A stretch of DNA of 64,000 bases from Actinomycetospora lemnae. GTDB taxonomy: Bacteria > Actinomycetota > Actinomycetes > Mycobacteriales > Pseudonocardiaceae. Positions within the stretch are counted from its first letter, which is position 1, and the number at the start of each line of letters is the position of its first letter. This document shows positions 53,801 through 61,314 of this stretch, in pieces. The notes under the pieces were generated by a model. That model saw only the letters and a list, made by a program, of their open reading frames with translations. It did not search any database and was not told the origin of the DNA. The position numbers and the translations under genes were made by a program. Location: the NCBI RefSeq assembly GCF_028737315.1, contig NZ_JAQZAO010000005.1, forward strand, positions 455,661 to 519,660, written 5' to 3'.

Positions 53801-54910
53801 GAGGACGGCATTGCGCCCGAGGCGGAACGCGACTTCCTGCGAGGTGATGTCGAAAAGCGATTCGGGTCGCAGCGTCAGCACCAAGCAGGCCGGCCTGCTA
53901 TCGAGGATGCGCTCGAGGGTCGCCTGGGCGGCCACGGGGTCGGCGGCGACGAGCTCCTCGAACTGGTCGAGAATGACCACCGTGCCCAGCGCGAGTACCG
54001 CCGGCGCCCGCACGGGAGCGTCGTCGACGGAGGCGCGTACGACCGTACGGCCAGCACCGCGGAGGCGAGGAACGAGACCGGCGGCGATTGCGGAGGACTT
54101 GCCGGCACCCGACGGGCCGATCACCGCTACCAGCCCGCCGGGTTCGCCGAGCGCCTCGGCGACGCGGCGCTCGAGCTCGTCGACGACGGCCCGGCGCCCG
54201 AAGAGGAAGTTCGCGTGTTCTTCGTCGAACGGCAGCAGGCCCCGGTACGGGTTGGGTAGGAGTTCGGGGTCGAGCCCGAGTACGTGCTCGATCGGAAGGA
54301 GGTAGGCCGTGGTGGTCGACGGGTCGCGATCGGTAGCCACCGCGATGCCGACGACGGCGCCGCTGTCGGTGTGCCAGACGGGAGCGCCGCTGAATCCTTC
54401 CTGCAGGCGCTGGTCGCCGACCGTCGCCTGCAGTTGTGTCCACCCGGTGCCCTGACCCTCACGGAAGACCCCGGTCGACCACACACCGTCGGTCGCTCCG
54501 GCAGGGAACCCGAGTACCGAGAATCCCTGGCCCCACAGACCGTCTGCTCGGCGCAGCGGGGGCATGCGCGTTCCTAGCGGCAGCGCGCCGGACAGGCGAA
54601 GCAGGGCGACGTCCCCACGCCCGTCAGGCTGGATCGGCGTCCAGCGACAGGCCTGCGCCGCGACCGGTCGCCCACCGGCGACCGGGACGTCGACGAACAC
54701 ATCACCCGGGGGGACCCGACTCACCGCGGCGTCCTCGTCCGCCCCGGCGTCGTCGTAGGCATCGACGCCAAGGACCCCGGCCACGACGTGGGCGCATGTC
54801 CCCACCAGGTCTGGTCCGAGCAGCACACCACCACCCACGACCCGCCCGGAGGCCGTGAGCACGCGGACACTCCCGGGCGCGTGGTCGCGCTCGGCGGAAG
54901 ACGAGCTCAC
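50822..54910 (-). CDS. Trypsin-STAND NTPase-TM-beta-propeller protein
   Basis: A 1362-residue modular protein. A trypsin-like protease at ~10-215 has the triad H41 (GTCAHVVAG), D100 (GRGDVALLRL) and S174 (EGFSGAPVW). Then NPYRGLLPFDEEHANFLFGR leads into a STAND NTPase of the nSTAND1 type: Walker A VIGPSGAGKSS (264-273), Walker B VVILDQFEEL, winged helix, and HQALIDHWPRLRNWLDEDRE. A basic RRRRERRR stretch precedes one membrane helix (~605-627). The remaining ~730 residues are WD40-like beta-propeller blades with cysteines, predicted outside by the positive-inside rule. STAND proteins switch on by ligand-driven oligomerisation. GTG 54910. Divergent from an ECF sigma gene. Confidence 0.88.
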   Translation of the reverse strand: MSSSSAERDHAPGSVRVLTASGRVVGGGVLLGPDLVGTCAHVVAGVLGVDAYDDAGADEDAAVSRVPPGDVFVDVPVAGGRPVAAQACRWTPIQPDGRGDVALLRLSGALPLGTRMPPLRRADGLWGQGFSVLGFPAGATDGVWSTGVFREGQGTGWTQLQATVGDQRLQEGFSGAPVWHTDSGAVVGIAVATDRDPSTTTAYLLPIEHVLGLDPELLPNPYRGLLPFDEEHANFLFGRRAVVDELERRVAEALGEPGGLVAVIGPSGAGKSSAIAAGLVPRLRGAGRTVVRASVDDAPVRAPAVLALGTVVILDQFEELVAADPVAAQATLERILDSRPACLVLTLRPESLFDITSQEVAFRLGRNAVLVPPMDRGQLRAAIVGPAEHAPGLAFEDGLVDRILDDTEGEPGRLPLLSVLLARLWEERRAAQLTLASYGDVGGVAGSIAQLAEELVGELTAAEQDALRGLMSRLVRPTRDGRFVRHPITLDDLAPGPAALVPRLAARRLLVVTDATVEPAHQALIDHWPRLRNWLDEDREFLTWRSSVEDDAERWRASEGDHGALLRGARLDTAEHWVSRRPSEVGPATSDYITRSRSRRRRERRRWRTVGAVLLVLALLAGAALVATVQRGGQIGEQLQATAAETLGRVASSRVNDDPVTATQLALAAYRADPTSLAARNALAESYSNLRGASAILPGVAPGPITGLSAGPDGDTATIGGDGFIVSIRGLSTGLPRTWAVPGLPRGATWTVSRDQRWVASVSGNGTVLVWDTVARTGPLALAPGVPAPRPPNTSSTAAVGFAPDNSRLSVIPPAVAGAPRRLQSWSIGDWRPQPGALEVDPLLGVDGLVLTDDPEVAVVLSLTATARGQVRSIPTGAALRDVPTDAVVVEGREVTCDNAVTGAGVTDAVISQRDVASGADLTRRTFPATRCDGRPDVSGDLGHLLFAGAGFNAPLGALELRSGRRYLGVLPPDPQTPSVSLNGRGLLTSLIPGAGDRPRMLVARGRSLLLVDTTDAPPPAPDVVGVDHTSADGRLKITSNRDGDRVTDLATGAVVGSRPRDVFSPDSEGNSQYGTGVGPNGFVVFRRLDQQYLYSRHRLPDLTQELALTLPGPAVDGAQNEWDVTWTDGGRTLVVLAGGVLSSWDDRTGARLSGPTVLGATPQEVERYRQTAYLFTRPGHPDEVAVMPPDRSVEIWNVPAARLLTRVPAAADPARDVTFDATGSRMVTSDDESLTVWDVETGRPVRPPIQARTQSVVGITSDGYVLVVPTSTPAVSGDRLELWDVARGEVSGSLAVPRSDPVQDGSDSVDSVTLSSSNGPFTLRTSAPDWVEHLCGLMDREFTAAERQLLPPGSDVSRPCP

Positions 54911-54990
54911 GTGGCGTCCGTGACCGGATCGAGACCCACGATCTCAACAGCGGACACAACCCGGCACGGGCGGAGGAGGTCAACATCGTT

Positions 54991-55668
54991 ATGGAGACCA
55001 CGACAATATTTGCCATGCCAGCAGACGCCGACATCGACCACCTCGACCAGGACGACGCCGAGGTCATCGGTCTGCTGCGTCGCGCGGCGGAGGCAGGGTG
55101 GGGTGAAGTGCTGGGGTTGGTCCCAGCCCACCAGGCCGGTCTCCGCCGCGTCGCGCTCCCAGTCGCCGAGCTCTCCGCGCGCCTCACTGAGGCCTACCGG
55201 CGCGAGCACACGGTGTTCCTGCGTACCGCGCGGGCCCACGTCGGCCGCGACGTCGCCGAGGACGTAGTCCAGCGCGCGTTCGCGAACGTCTGGCGTCGGC
55301 TGCAGCGCCCCGACCGCCCCGAGATCGCCAGCATCGTGCAATACACGTGCACCGCTGTCATGCATGAGGTCCACCGTGAATTGCGCGCGATCATCCGGGA
55401 CCGCGGTCGGCGCGCCGAGGGGGAGCAGCCCGATCACCCCGACCCGGCCACGGAGGAGAAGCCCGCTTTCGTCGACGCCCTCGACGACGCCCTCGAGGTC
55501 CTGAGCCCGCGACAGCGGCGAGCGGTCCTGCTGCGCTACCAGATCGGCTGCAGCGTGGCGGAGACCGCACAACTGATGGCGATCGGCGAGGGCACCGTCA
55601 AGCGCTACGCCGCTGAGGGTCTGGCCAGGCTGCGCGAACAGCTCAGCGGTCACGTGGGCACGGCCTGA
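54991..55668 (+). CDS. ECF-type sigma factor
   Basis: A 225-residue sigma-70 family factor. Region 2 is FLRTARAHVGRDVAEDVVQR, with AFANVWRRLQ, and region 4 is LSPRQRRAVLLRYQIGCSVA, with ETAQLMAIGEGTVKRYAAEG and LARLREQL, the HTH. An N-terminal extension of ~50 residues precedes region 2. No anti-sigma factor is evident next to it; the two-helix membrane protein at 55981 is the nearest candidate. GAGGAGGT lies 11 nt before ATG 54991; ATG 55015 is an alternative. It is divergent from the trypsin-STAND gene, which it may transcribe. Confidence 0.88.
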   Translation: METTTIFAMPADADIDHLDQDDAEVIGLLRRAAEAGWGEVLGLVPAHQAGLRRVALPVAELSARLTEAYRREHTVFLRTARAHVGRDVAEDVVQRAFANVWRRLQRPDRPEIASIVQYTCTAVMHEVHRELRAIIRDRGRRAEGEQPDHPDPATEEKPAFVDALDDALEVLSPRQRRAVLLRYQIGCSVAETAQLMAIGEGTVKRYAAEGLARLREQLSGHVGTA

Positions 55669-55980
55669 CGAAGGATGAGGCCCCGAAGGCTGCGGCGACG
55701 CCAACCTGACCAATGGCCGCACCAACGGCTCATGTCCGACAGAACCCCCGATAGCGGACGGCATCGAGGACAATGTAGGCGGTAGATGCCCGACCCGAAA
55801 CCTGGGTCGGCCCTGCAGTCGGAGCCACGAGGAACGTGAGGCCTTCTTGGACCTACGGATCGGACTTCGTCGAAGGTTCTTCCGCCTGCCGATATCACCA
55901 CGACACACGCTGTCGACTGGCCGTATCACGGTTATCGAACTAGCGCTTTCATTAGGTTCGAGAGACTTCAGGGAGCTTCC
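55669..55980. other. Intergenic region after the sigma factor
   Basis: About 310 bases. No convincing gene; a minus-strand frame at 55650-55901 has no recognised feature. AGGGAGC just before 55981 serves as RBS of the next gene. No strong hairpin was noted. Confidence 0.45.
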
Positions 55981-56361
55981 GTGAAGAAAAAGCTGCAACG
56001 ACTCGCGGCGCTGTTCGTTCTGGTCTTCGTCGGTGTCGAGACGCTCCGGACGTACGGCTTGTCTTTCGGCTGGTTTCTCGGAATGGCGATCAGCGGCGCG
56101 CTGCTCTTCCTCATGACCGTGGAACACCGGTGCTGCCCCGCGACGGGTGCACCGGTCAGCACGTTCGTCAAGTGCCGATGCGGGTGCCATCCCGACCCCA
56201 ATCGACCGCCCAGCCCCGGGCCGTACCAACCCCCCCGACACGTCGACGTCGGCAGTAGCTATTCCGGATCGAACGCCCCCAACTACAGCAAGGGGCCCGG
56301 GTACCCCACGAACGCCCAGACTGGCTATGGGAGGTACAGCACGTACAAGAATGGGCGTTGA
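55981..56361 (+). CDS. Small membrane protein with cysteine cluster
   Basis: A 126-residue protein from GTG 55981: basic KKKLQR start, two membrane helices (LAALFVLVFVGVETL and FGWFLGMAISGALLFLMTV) and then HRCCPATGAP ... KCRCGCHPDPN, five cysteines in ~17 residues that could bind metal or form disulphides. The tail is Pro, then Ser/Gly/Tyr/Asn-rich (SSYSGSNAPNYSKGPGY). It has lower GC than core genes. It follows the sigma factor on the same strand, but 310 nt away. Function unknown. Confidence 0.62.
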   Translation: MKKKLQRLAALFVLVFVGVETLRTYGLSFGWFLGMAISGALLFLMTVEHRCCPATGAPVSTFVKCRCGCHPDPNRPPSPGPYQPPRHVDVGSSYSGSNAPNYSKGPGYPTNAQTGYGRYSTYKNGR

Positions 56362-57117
56362 CGCCCCTCATCTCCGTTTCGTTGCGCGCGGCGCCCGAAG
56401 TGCACCTCTCGTCGGGCGTTCGTCGGTCGAGGCGACGCACAGGGGTCGCAGCACCGTTGCGACCCCTGTGCTTCTCCCGCGAATCGACGTCGTGCAGCCG
56501 GGGTGCGGAAAGTCGGAGCAGCCGGTCGACGATCGCGTCGTGGCGGCGTACGACTCGGTGCCACGACGTGGGGCGAGTTGCGGGCTGCACGTCAAGGAGC
56601 GCCGAGCATCGTGTGCCGTCGCGTGGCGCGAGTCCGGCGTAGGGAGGTGCCCGAGCAGGCTTTTCGTCGCCTCGAGGTGTTGCCCGACATCGTGGTCTGG
56701 CGGTGATCGTTTGACGGGCCCTCGCTCAGAGGGTCTGACTCTGCGCGCGTGACACGCTTCGTGACACGAACAAGGGCCAACCATCGATGCTGTGGAGCAC
56801 CGAGTAGCGTCCCGCGAGGACATCGTTGCTGGTAGCGGCCCTGGTCAACGCGGTCGCCCATCTTTGCATGATGGTGCTCGCTGGCTGGGTTTGCTGAGGC
56901 GCAGGTACGTCGTCGTCGGCACGGCCGAGCGCCTGGCGCTGGATGCAAGAGCGGACGTGCGGCCTGTGCGCCCGGCCAGGTGGATGGCGACCACGAAGGT
57001 CGGCGACCGTCCGTCTGGGTCTCACGATGCCCTCCCGGCACTCGAGCTGCCGAGCAGCGTCGTGATCACCCTCGGACCGAATGGTTGGTCGCTGATCAGA
57101 GGCGTAAGACTAGTGTC
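56362..57117. other. Intergenic region containing the right att-like repeat
   Basis: About 750 bases without a supportable gene. It contains the right copy of the ~120-bp repeat (56748-56868). Minus-strand frames across the repeat (such as 56726-57025) resemble those across the left copy only because of the DNA repeat, and lack coding features. Confidence 0.5.
56748..56868 (+). repeat. ~120-bp direct repeat, right copy (att arm-like)
   Basis: Matches 48675-48796 in the same orientation. Where the left copy enters the tRNA-Ala anticodon loop (CACCTTTGCAAGG), this one reads CATCTTTGCATGA, keeping only the CTTTGCA core; no T arm or acceptor sequence follows. It could be the attP-side remnant of another element related to the first. 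Confidence 0.72.
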
Positions 57118-57573
57118 GTGGCACTTCCACCTGAGCATCAGGCCATCTACAACGATTTCGTCTGCTTGCTGCGTGACCGGCACCAGCACCTGCTCCGCCC
57201 TTTCCTGGCGCTCGCGGACGCGGTGAACTGCGACCACGAGTCCGAGTGGCGCGAGGCAGAAAAGTTCCGCCTTGCAGCAGAAGGACACGTACGCCGATGG
57301 CAATCGCTTGAGCGTGAGCTGGCTGACGCCCGAAGGAAGATTGACGAGTTCAGCTGCATCGTCGAGCAGGTCGACGCTGAGCGAAACAACCTCCGCGTTG
57401 CAGTCGAGGAGCTGCAGGGTGAGGTTCAAGCTGCTGAAGCCAGAGCTCGCGACAACGAGTTGATCCTCGAGGAGATTGGCGCCGACGGCGTGGAGGCGTG
57501 TGGCTGTAGGTTTCTCTGGACCAATACGACTCCCGGAGGGCGTATCTACGTCGACACATGCTGGCGCCACTAG
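57118..57573 (+). CDS. Coiled-coil hypothetical protein
   Basis: A 151-residue protein. LPPEHQAIYNDFVCLLRDRH starts a helical N-terminus, followed by a long coiled coil (RRWQSLERELADARRKIDEF, CIVEQVDAERNNLRVAVEEL, QGEVQAAEARARDNELILEE) up to residue ~125. A short C-terminal tail contains ACGCRFLW, GGRIYVDTCW, with three cysteines and a final histidine, perhaps metal-binding. GTG 57118 is the likely start; a longer upstream frame has no family support. It lies 214 nt before the WD40-KAP gene, on the same strand. No known family recognised. Confidence 0.6.
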   Translation: MALPPEHQAIYNDFVCLLRDRHQHLLRPFLALADAVNCDHESEWREAEKFRLAAEGHVRRWQSLERELADARRKIDEFSCIVEQVDAERNNLRVAVEELQGEVQAAEARARDNELILEEIGADGVEACGCRFLWTNTTPGGRIYVDTCWRH

Positions 57574-57787
57574 CGGTGAGCCTGCCTGGAGTGACCACAA
57601 GCAGCACTCGGTCCGATAACGCCCAGGACCGTCAGGTGGCGAGCGGGATGGTCATGGCTGGCGGTTGGGCGGATGATCCCAGTCGCTAGGGTGTCCGGTC
57701 AGTCGGCTGGGGTCGCTGCGGAACCTTCGTCCGCTCCTCGGCGCTCGTTGGCTGCGCCCGGTTGTTGGTTCGCGGGACGATCGCTCC

Positions 57788-60700
57788 GTGACAGCGAGCC
57801 AAGTGGCCGGAGCTCCCGGATCTATGTCAAGCCTCCTGAATCCCGCCTCCCAGCCCCTCGGCCGCGTGGTCAGTGAGCCCTGGTCTGGTCACAACGGCGC
57901 CGTCTGGTCGGTGGCGGTGTCGCCGGAGGGGGCCCGGGTGGTCTCTGGCGGCCAGGACGGGTCGGTGCGGGTGTGGGATATGGCCACCGGCGTCCCGGTC
58001 GGGGACCCGTGGATTGGCCACAAGGGTGGGGTCCGATCGGTGGCGGTGTCGCCGGACGGGTCGCGGGTGCTCTCCGGCGGCGAAGACGGGTCGGTGCGGG
58101 TGTGGGATTTGGCCACCGGCGTCCCGGTGGGGGACCCGTGGCTCGGGCACCAGGGCCGGGTGTTGTCCGTGGCGGTGTCGCCGGACAGTTCGTGGGTGTT
58201 CACCGGGAGCCAGGACGGGTCGGTGCGGGTGTGGGAGTTGGCCACCGGCGTCCCGGTCGGGGACCCGTGGCTCGGGCACCAGGGCCGGGTGTTGTCGGTG
58301 GCGGTGTCGCCCGACGGGTCGCGGGTGATCACCGGCGGCGCCGATGAATCGGTGCGCGTGTGGGACGTCGTCAGCGGCGACCCGGTGGGGGACCCGTGGC
58401 TCGGGCACCAGGGCCGGGTGTGGTCGGTGGCGGTGTCGCCGCACGGGTCGCGGGTGGTCTCCGGCGGTGACGGGGCGGTACGGGTGTGGGATATGGCCAC
58501 CGGCGTCCCGGTTGGGGACCCGTGGACTGGCCACACGGGCGGGGTGTGGTCGGTGGCGATGTCTCCGGACGGGTCGCGGGTGGTCTCCGGCGGGGATGGT
58601 TCGGTGCGGGTGTGGGACGTGGCTACCGGGGCCTCGATGGGCCACCCATGGACCGGCCACCAGGGGCCGGTGCTGGCGGTGGTGGTGTCTCCGGACGGAT
58701 CGCGGGTGGTAACCGGAGGCGATGACGGGTCGGTACGGGTGTGGTCCTGGGAAGAGTCCCGGCCGACCAGCACGGTGCATCGCTATGCCGGAGTGCGCTC
58801 GGATGTGGCGGGTGTCGAGGACCTGCTCGGGATGGGCCCGGACGCGACTACCGTGGCCGCCCTGCTCGCCGCGGTGGAGACCGAGCCGCCGCTGTCGGTC
58901 GCCCTGTTGGGCAATTGGGGCAGCGGCAAGTCGACCTTCATGCGATTGGTCCAGGCCCAGGTCGCCTCCTTCGCCGAGATCGCCCAGCATCATCCAAACA
59001 GCGCCTACGCCGCCCATGTGCGGCAAGTCCAATTCAATGCCTGGCACTATAGCGATGATCATCTGTGGGTGGGGTTGGTCGAGCATCTGTTCCGCGAGCT
59101 GAGTGACAAGACTCCCGCTCCGCCCGCAGACGACCAGGACCGGCACCGGCTCGAGGAGCAGCTCGCTCAGCAGAAGGTCGAGAAGGCCCGTCTCGACAAC
59201 GACCTCCGCCGGATCGATGACCTCGATCCCCAGCGGGGTTGGTGGGGCTGGATCGGCCAGTTCCACCGGAGCATGCTGGTGGTGCGCGCCTTCGGCGCTG
59301 AAGCCCGCACGCAGCTACACCGCAAGCTCTGGCTGCCAGCGGCGCTGCTGGTATTGGCAATTGTGCTGGCGACGGTCACGGTGCTGGTCGGGGACACCGT
59401 CGCTGCCACGATCCGCGGGGTTCTCGGTTTGACCGGGGTCGCGGCGTTGCTCGGCGCCGTCCGCGCGCGAGTCACCGCGGCCTGGACCGTCGCCCGGGAC
59501 CTCACAGAGTCGAACAGAAGTCGGCTGCTCGCGGACCAGACCGAGCGGGCCGAGCGAATCGTCGAGCTCGAGCGCCAGCTCACCGAGCGCGATCCGGCCC
59601 GTCAGCTCAACCATCTACTCAGCGAGATCACCGCGCCCGATCGATACGGCGGTTATCGTGGGCTGACCGGACGCATTCACGACGACCTGCGTCGCCTAAG
59701 CGACCAGCTCGCCGCCGCGCGCAAGCGGGACCGGCTGGCGCTGCGGCGGATCATCCTCTACGTCGACGACCTCGATCGCTGCGTGTCCCGGCGCGTGGTC
59801 GAAGTCCTCCAAGCGGTGAACCTGCTGCTAAGCATGGACCTGTTTGTGGTCGTGGTGGCGGTCGACCCTCGCTGGCTGCTAGGCGCCCTCGATGAGCAGC
59901 ACGGGCACTTGCTCAATATTCGCTCTACCACGGCCGGGCAGGCTTTCGACCCCACCAACCACGGCGGTCGTAGCCAGCCTCTGGACTACTTGGATAAGAT
60001 CTTCCACTTGTCGTATGCGGTGCCCCCGATGAGCGGACACGCCACCACTTACCTACGTGACCTCCTGCCCACAGTCGAACCGAACACCGACGGTGAGCAG
60101 CGCACTCCCACCGCAAAGACTTCGGTCCACAGCGCGTCCGCCCCGAGATCCGGCGCTGGCCCCGACATGGCCCCAACTGCCCCCGCGGCGTCCACGACCC
60201 AAACCGCCGCCGACGCGACCAGTACGCCCGCCGGCGGTGTCCCACCGTCAGCCGAGCTGGACTCCGCCGAGGTCACGATGGCCGTGCCTGAGCTCCCGCC
60301 CCCACCCGAGGTGCAGTCGCTTTACCTCCAGCCGCATGAGGCAAACTTTCTCCCGAAGCTCGCCCCGTTGGTCCCGACCCCACGCGGGGTCAAGAAGCTC
60401 GCCAACACGTACCGATTGTTGCGCATCAGCGTCCCCGACAACGCGCTCGGCGCCTTCCTCGGCGACCGCGAGCATGGAGGGCCCTACCAGGCCGCGGCAC
60501 TGCTGCTGACTGCGATCATCGCCAACCCTGGCCACGCTCGCCGCCTGCTTGACGAGCTGGGCGCGGCCCAGCCCGAGCCGGACGTCGTCGACACCCTCAC
60601 CGCGATCGGCGGGCCGCTCGCAAGCCAGCTCGCCGCGTTCGTGGCAGACGTCCGCCGCGAATCCCCAGTTCACGGGTCCACCGTGACCTACCAACGCTGG

Positions 60701-60799
60701 ATAGGCCCCGTCGCGCGGCACAGCTTCGACACCTACGATTTGTTCACTGGCGACACCAACAGAGGGCAGGGCGGCGGGACTATCCGAGGAACGGGGTAG
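57788..60799 (+). CDS. WD40 beta-propeller-KAP family P-loop NTPase
   Basis: A 1003-residue fusion. Residues 29-323 are seven near-identical WD40 repeats of 42-43 residues (PWLGHQGRVLSVAVSPDGSR ... GSVRVWD), enough for one closed seven-bladed propeller. A KAP NTPase follows: Walker A LLGNWGSGKST (~373-383), FNAWHYSDD, two membrane-type helices (LWLPAALLVLAIVLATVTVL; IRGVLGLTGVAALLGAV) inserted between Walker A and B, and Walker B IILYVDDLDRC (~654-664). A disordered Ala/Pro/Thr stretch (~775-835) precedes the helical C-terminus. KAP proteins are membrane NTPases; WD40 here probably senses ligand. GTG 57788 or ATG 57824 start. Confidence 0.87.
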   Translation: MTASQVAGAPGSMSSLLNPASQPLGRVVSEPWSGHNGAVWSVAVSPEGARVVSGGQDGSVRVWDMATGVPVGDPWIGHKGGVRSVAVSPDGSRVLSGGEDGSVRVWDLATGVPVGDPWLGHQGRVLSVAVSPDSSWVFTGSQDGSVRVWELATGVPVGDPWLGHQGRVLSVAVSPDGSRVITGGADESVRVWDVVSGDPVGDPWLGHQGRVWSVAVSPHGSRVVSGGDGAVRVWDMATGVPVGDPWTGHTGGVWSVAMSPDGSRVVSGGDGSVRVWDVATGASMGHPWTGHQGPVLAVVVSPDGSRVVTGGDDGSVRVWSWEESRPTSTVHRYAGVRSDVAGVEDLLGMGPDATTVAALLAAVETEPPLSVALLGNWGSGKSTFMRLVQAQVASFAEIAQHHPNSAYAAHVRQVQFNAWHYSDDHLWVGLVEHLFRELSDKTPAPPADDQDRHRLEEQLAQQKVEKARLDNDLRRIDDLDPQRGWWGWIGQFHRSMLVVRAFGAEARTQLHRKLWLPAALLVLAIVLATVTVLVGDTVAATIRGVLGLTGVAALLGAVRARVTAAWTVARDLTESNRSRLLADQTERAERIVELERQLTERDPARQLNHLLSEITAPDRYGGYRGLTGRIHDDLRRLSDQLAAARKRDRLALRRIILYVDDLDRCVSRRVVEVLQAVNLLLSMDLFVVVVAVDPRWLLGALDEQHGHLLNIRSTTAGQAFDPTNHGGRSQPLDYLDKIFHLSYAVPPMSGHATTYLRDLLPTVEPNTDGEQRTPTAKTSVHSASAPRSGAGPDMAPTAPAASTTQTAADATSTPAGGVPPSAELDSAEVTMAVPELPPPPEVQSLYLQPHEANFLPKLAPLVPTPRGVKKLANTYRLLRISVPDNALGAFLGDREHGGPYQAAALLLTAIIANPGHARRLLDELGAAQPEPDVVDTLTAIGGPLASQLAAFVADVRRESPVHGSTVTYQRWIGPVARHSFDTYDLFTGDTNRGQGGGTIRGTG
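57872..58756 (+). repeat. Tandem 126-129-bp coding repeats (seven WD40 blades)
   Basis: Seven tandem units, four of 129 bp, two of 126 bp and a last partial one, are very similar at the DNA level (for example GGGGACCCGTGG and GTGGCGGTGTCGCCGGACGG recur). Such similarity means recent duplication or ongoing gene conversion, so blade number may vary between strains. Confidence 0.85.
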
Positions 60800-61314
60800 C
60801 TCGTGGCCACAACGGACCCACTAGAGCACTCGCGGAACCGATAACCGGCTTGTATGTCGGCTCTGCGTCCGCGATGCGCCCAAGACGCGAAGGCATTAGG
60901 CACGCCCTCACGTCGCCATCGAGCTCGCCGGCATTCACCAAGCCGGCGCTCGCAGGCATGACGCGTAGCTGCGCGTACCTCAGCCGATGCCACCGCCCTG
61001 CCGAGGCAAGCGACTCGCGTTCAGGCAAGGGAGGCTGCGACCCCGTAAACGGGGTGGCGTACCAGATCGACCTCATTAAGGTAACGCGATGGTCCTGCGT
61101 AGCGCTCTGAGTGATTTGGTCGAGCACGCTCGCCGCACTGGCGGCTGTCGCCATGGTGGCACGGCCACGTCCTCGTGGTCGCGGGCCGACGCAGGGCGGG
61201 CTCGTGGCAGACGCGCGCCCCGCAGGGCAATCACCTCGGAGGTTGCCGGTCGGCTACGGGGCGGTCGATGAGGAGGCCAGCGGCAAGGGTGTCCTGTCGT
61301 TAGCCTGGTAGTGG
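60800..61314. other. Intergenic region with second 19-nt repeat copy
   Basis: About 515 bases with no supportable gene; several short frames occur but none with family features or RBS support. The 19-nt repeat copy is at 60838-60856, 39 nt after the WD40-KAP stop. Confidence 0.45.
60838..60856 (+). repeat. 19-nt direct repeat, right copy
   Basis: CCGATAACCGGCTTGTATG, matching 43744-43762 with one mismatch; a few further bases after it also agree (CG, CT). See the left copy for context. Confidence 0.55.

Noticed and set aside
56726..57025. 99-codon minus-strand frame similar to the one at 48698
   Set aside because: The similarity comes from the ~120-bp DNA repeat, not from protein conservation.
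57872..58756. CRISPR-like array, because of regular ~129-bp periodicity
   Set aside because: The period is too long, no short palindromic repeat with unique spacers exists, and the units encode WD40 blades in one frame.
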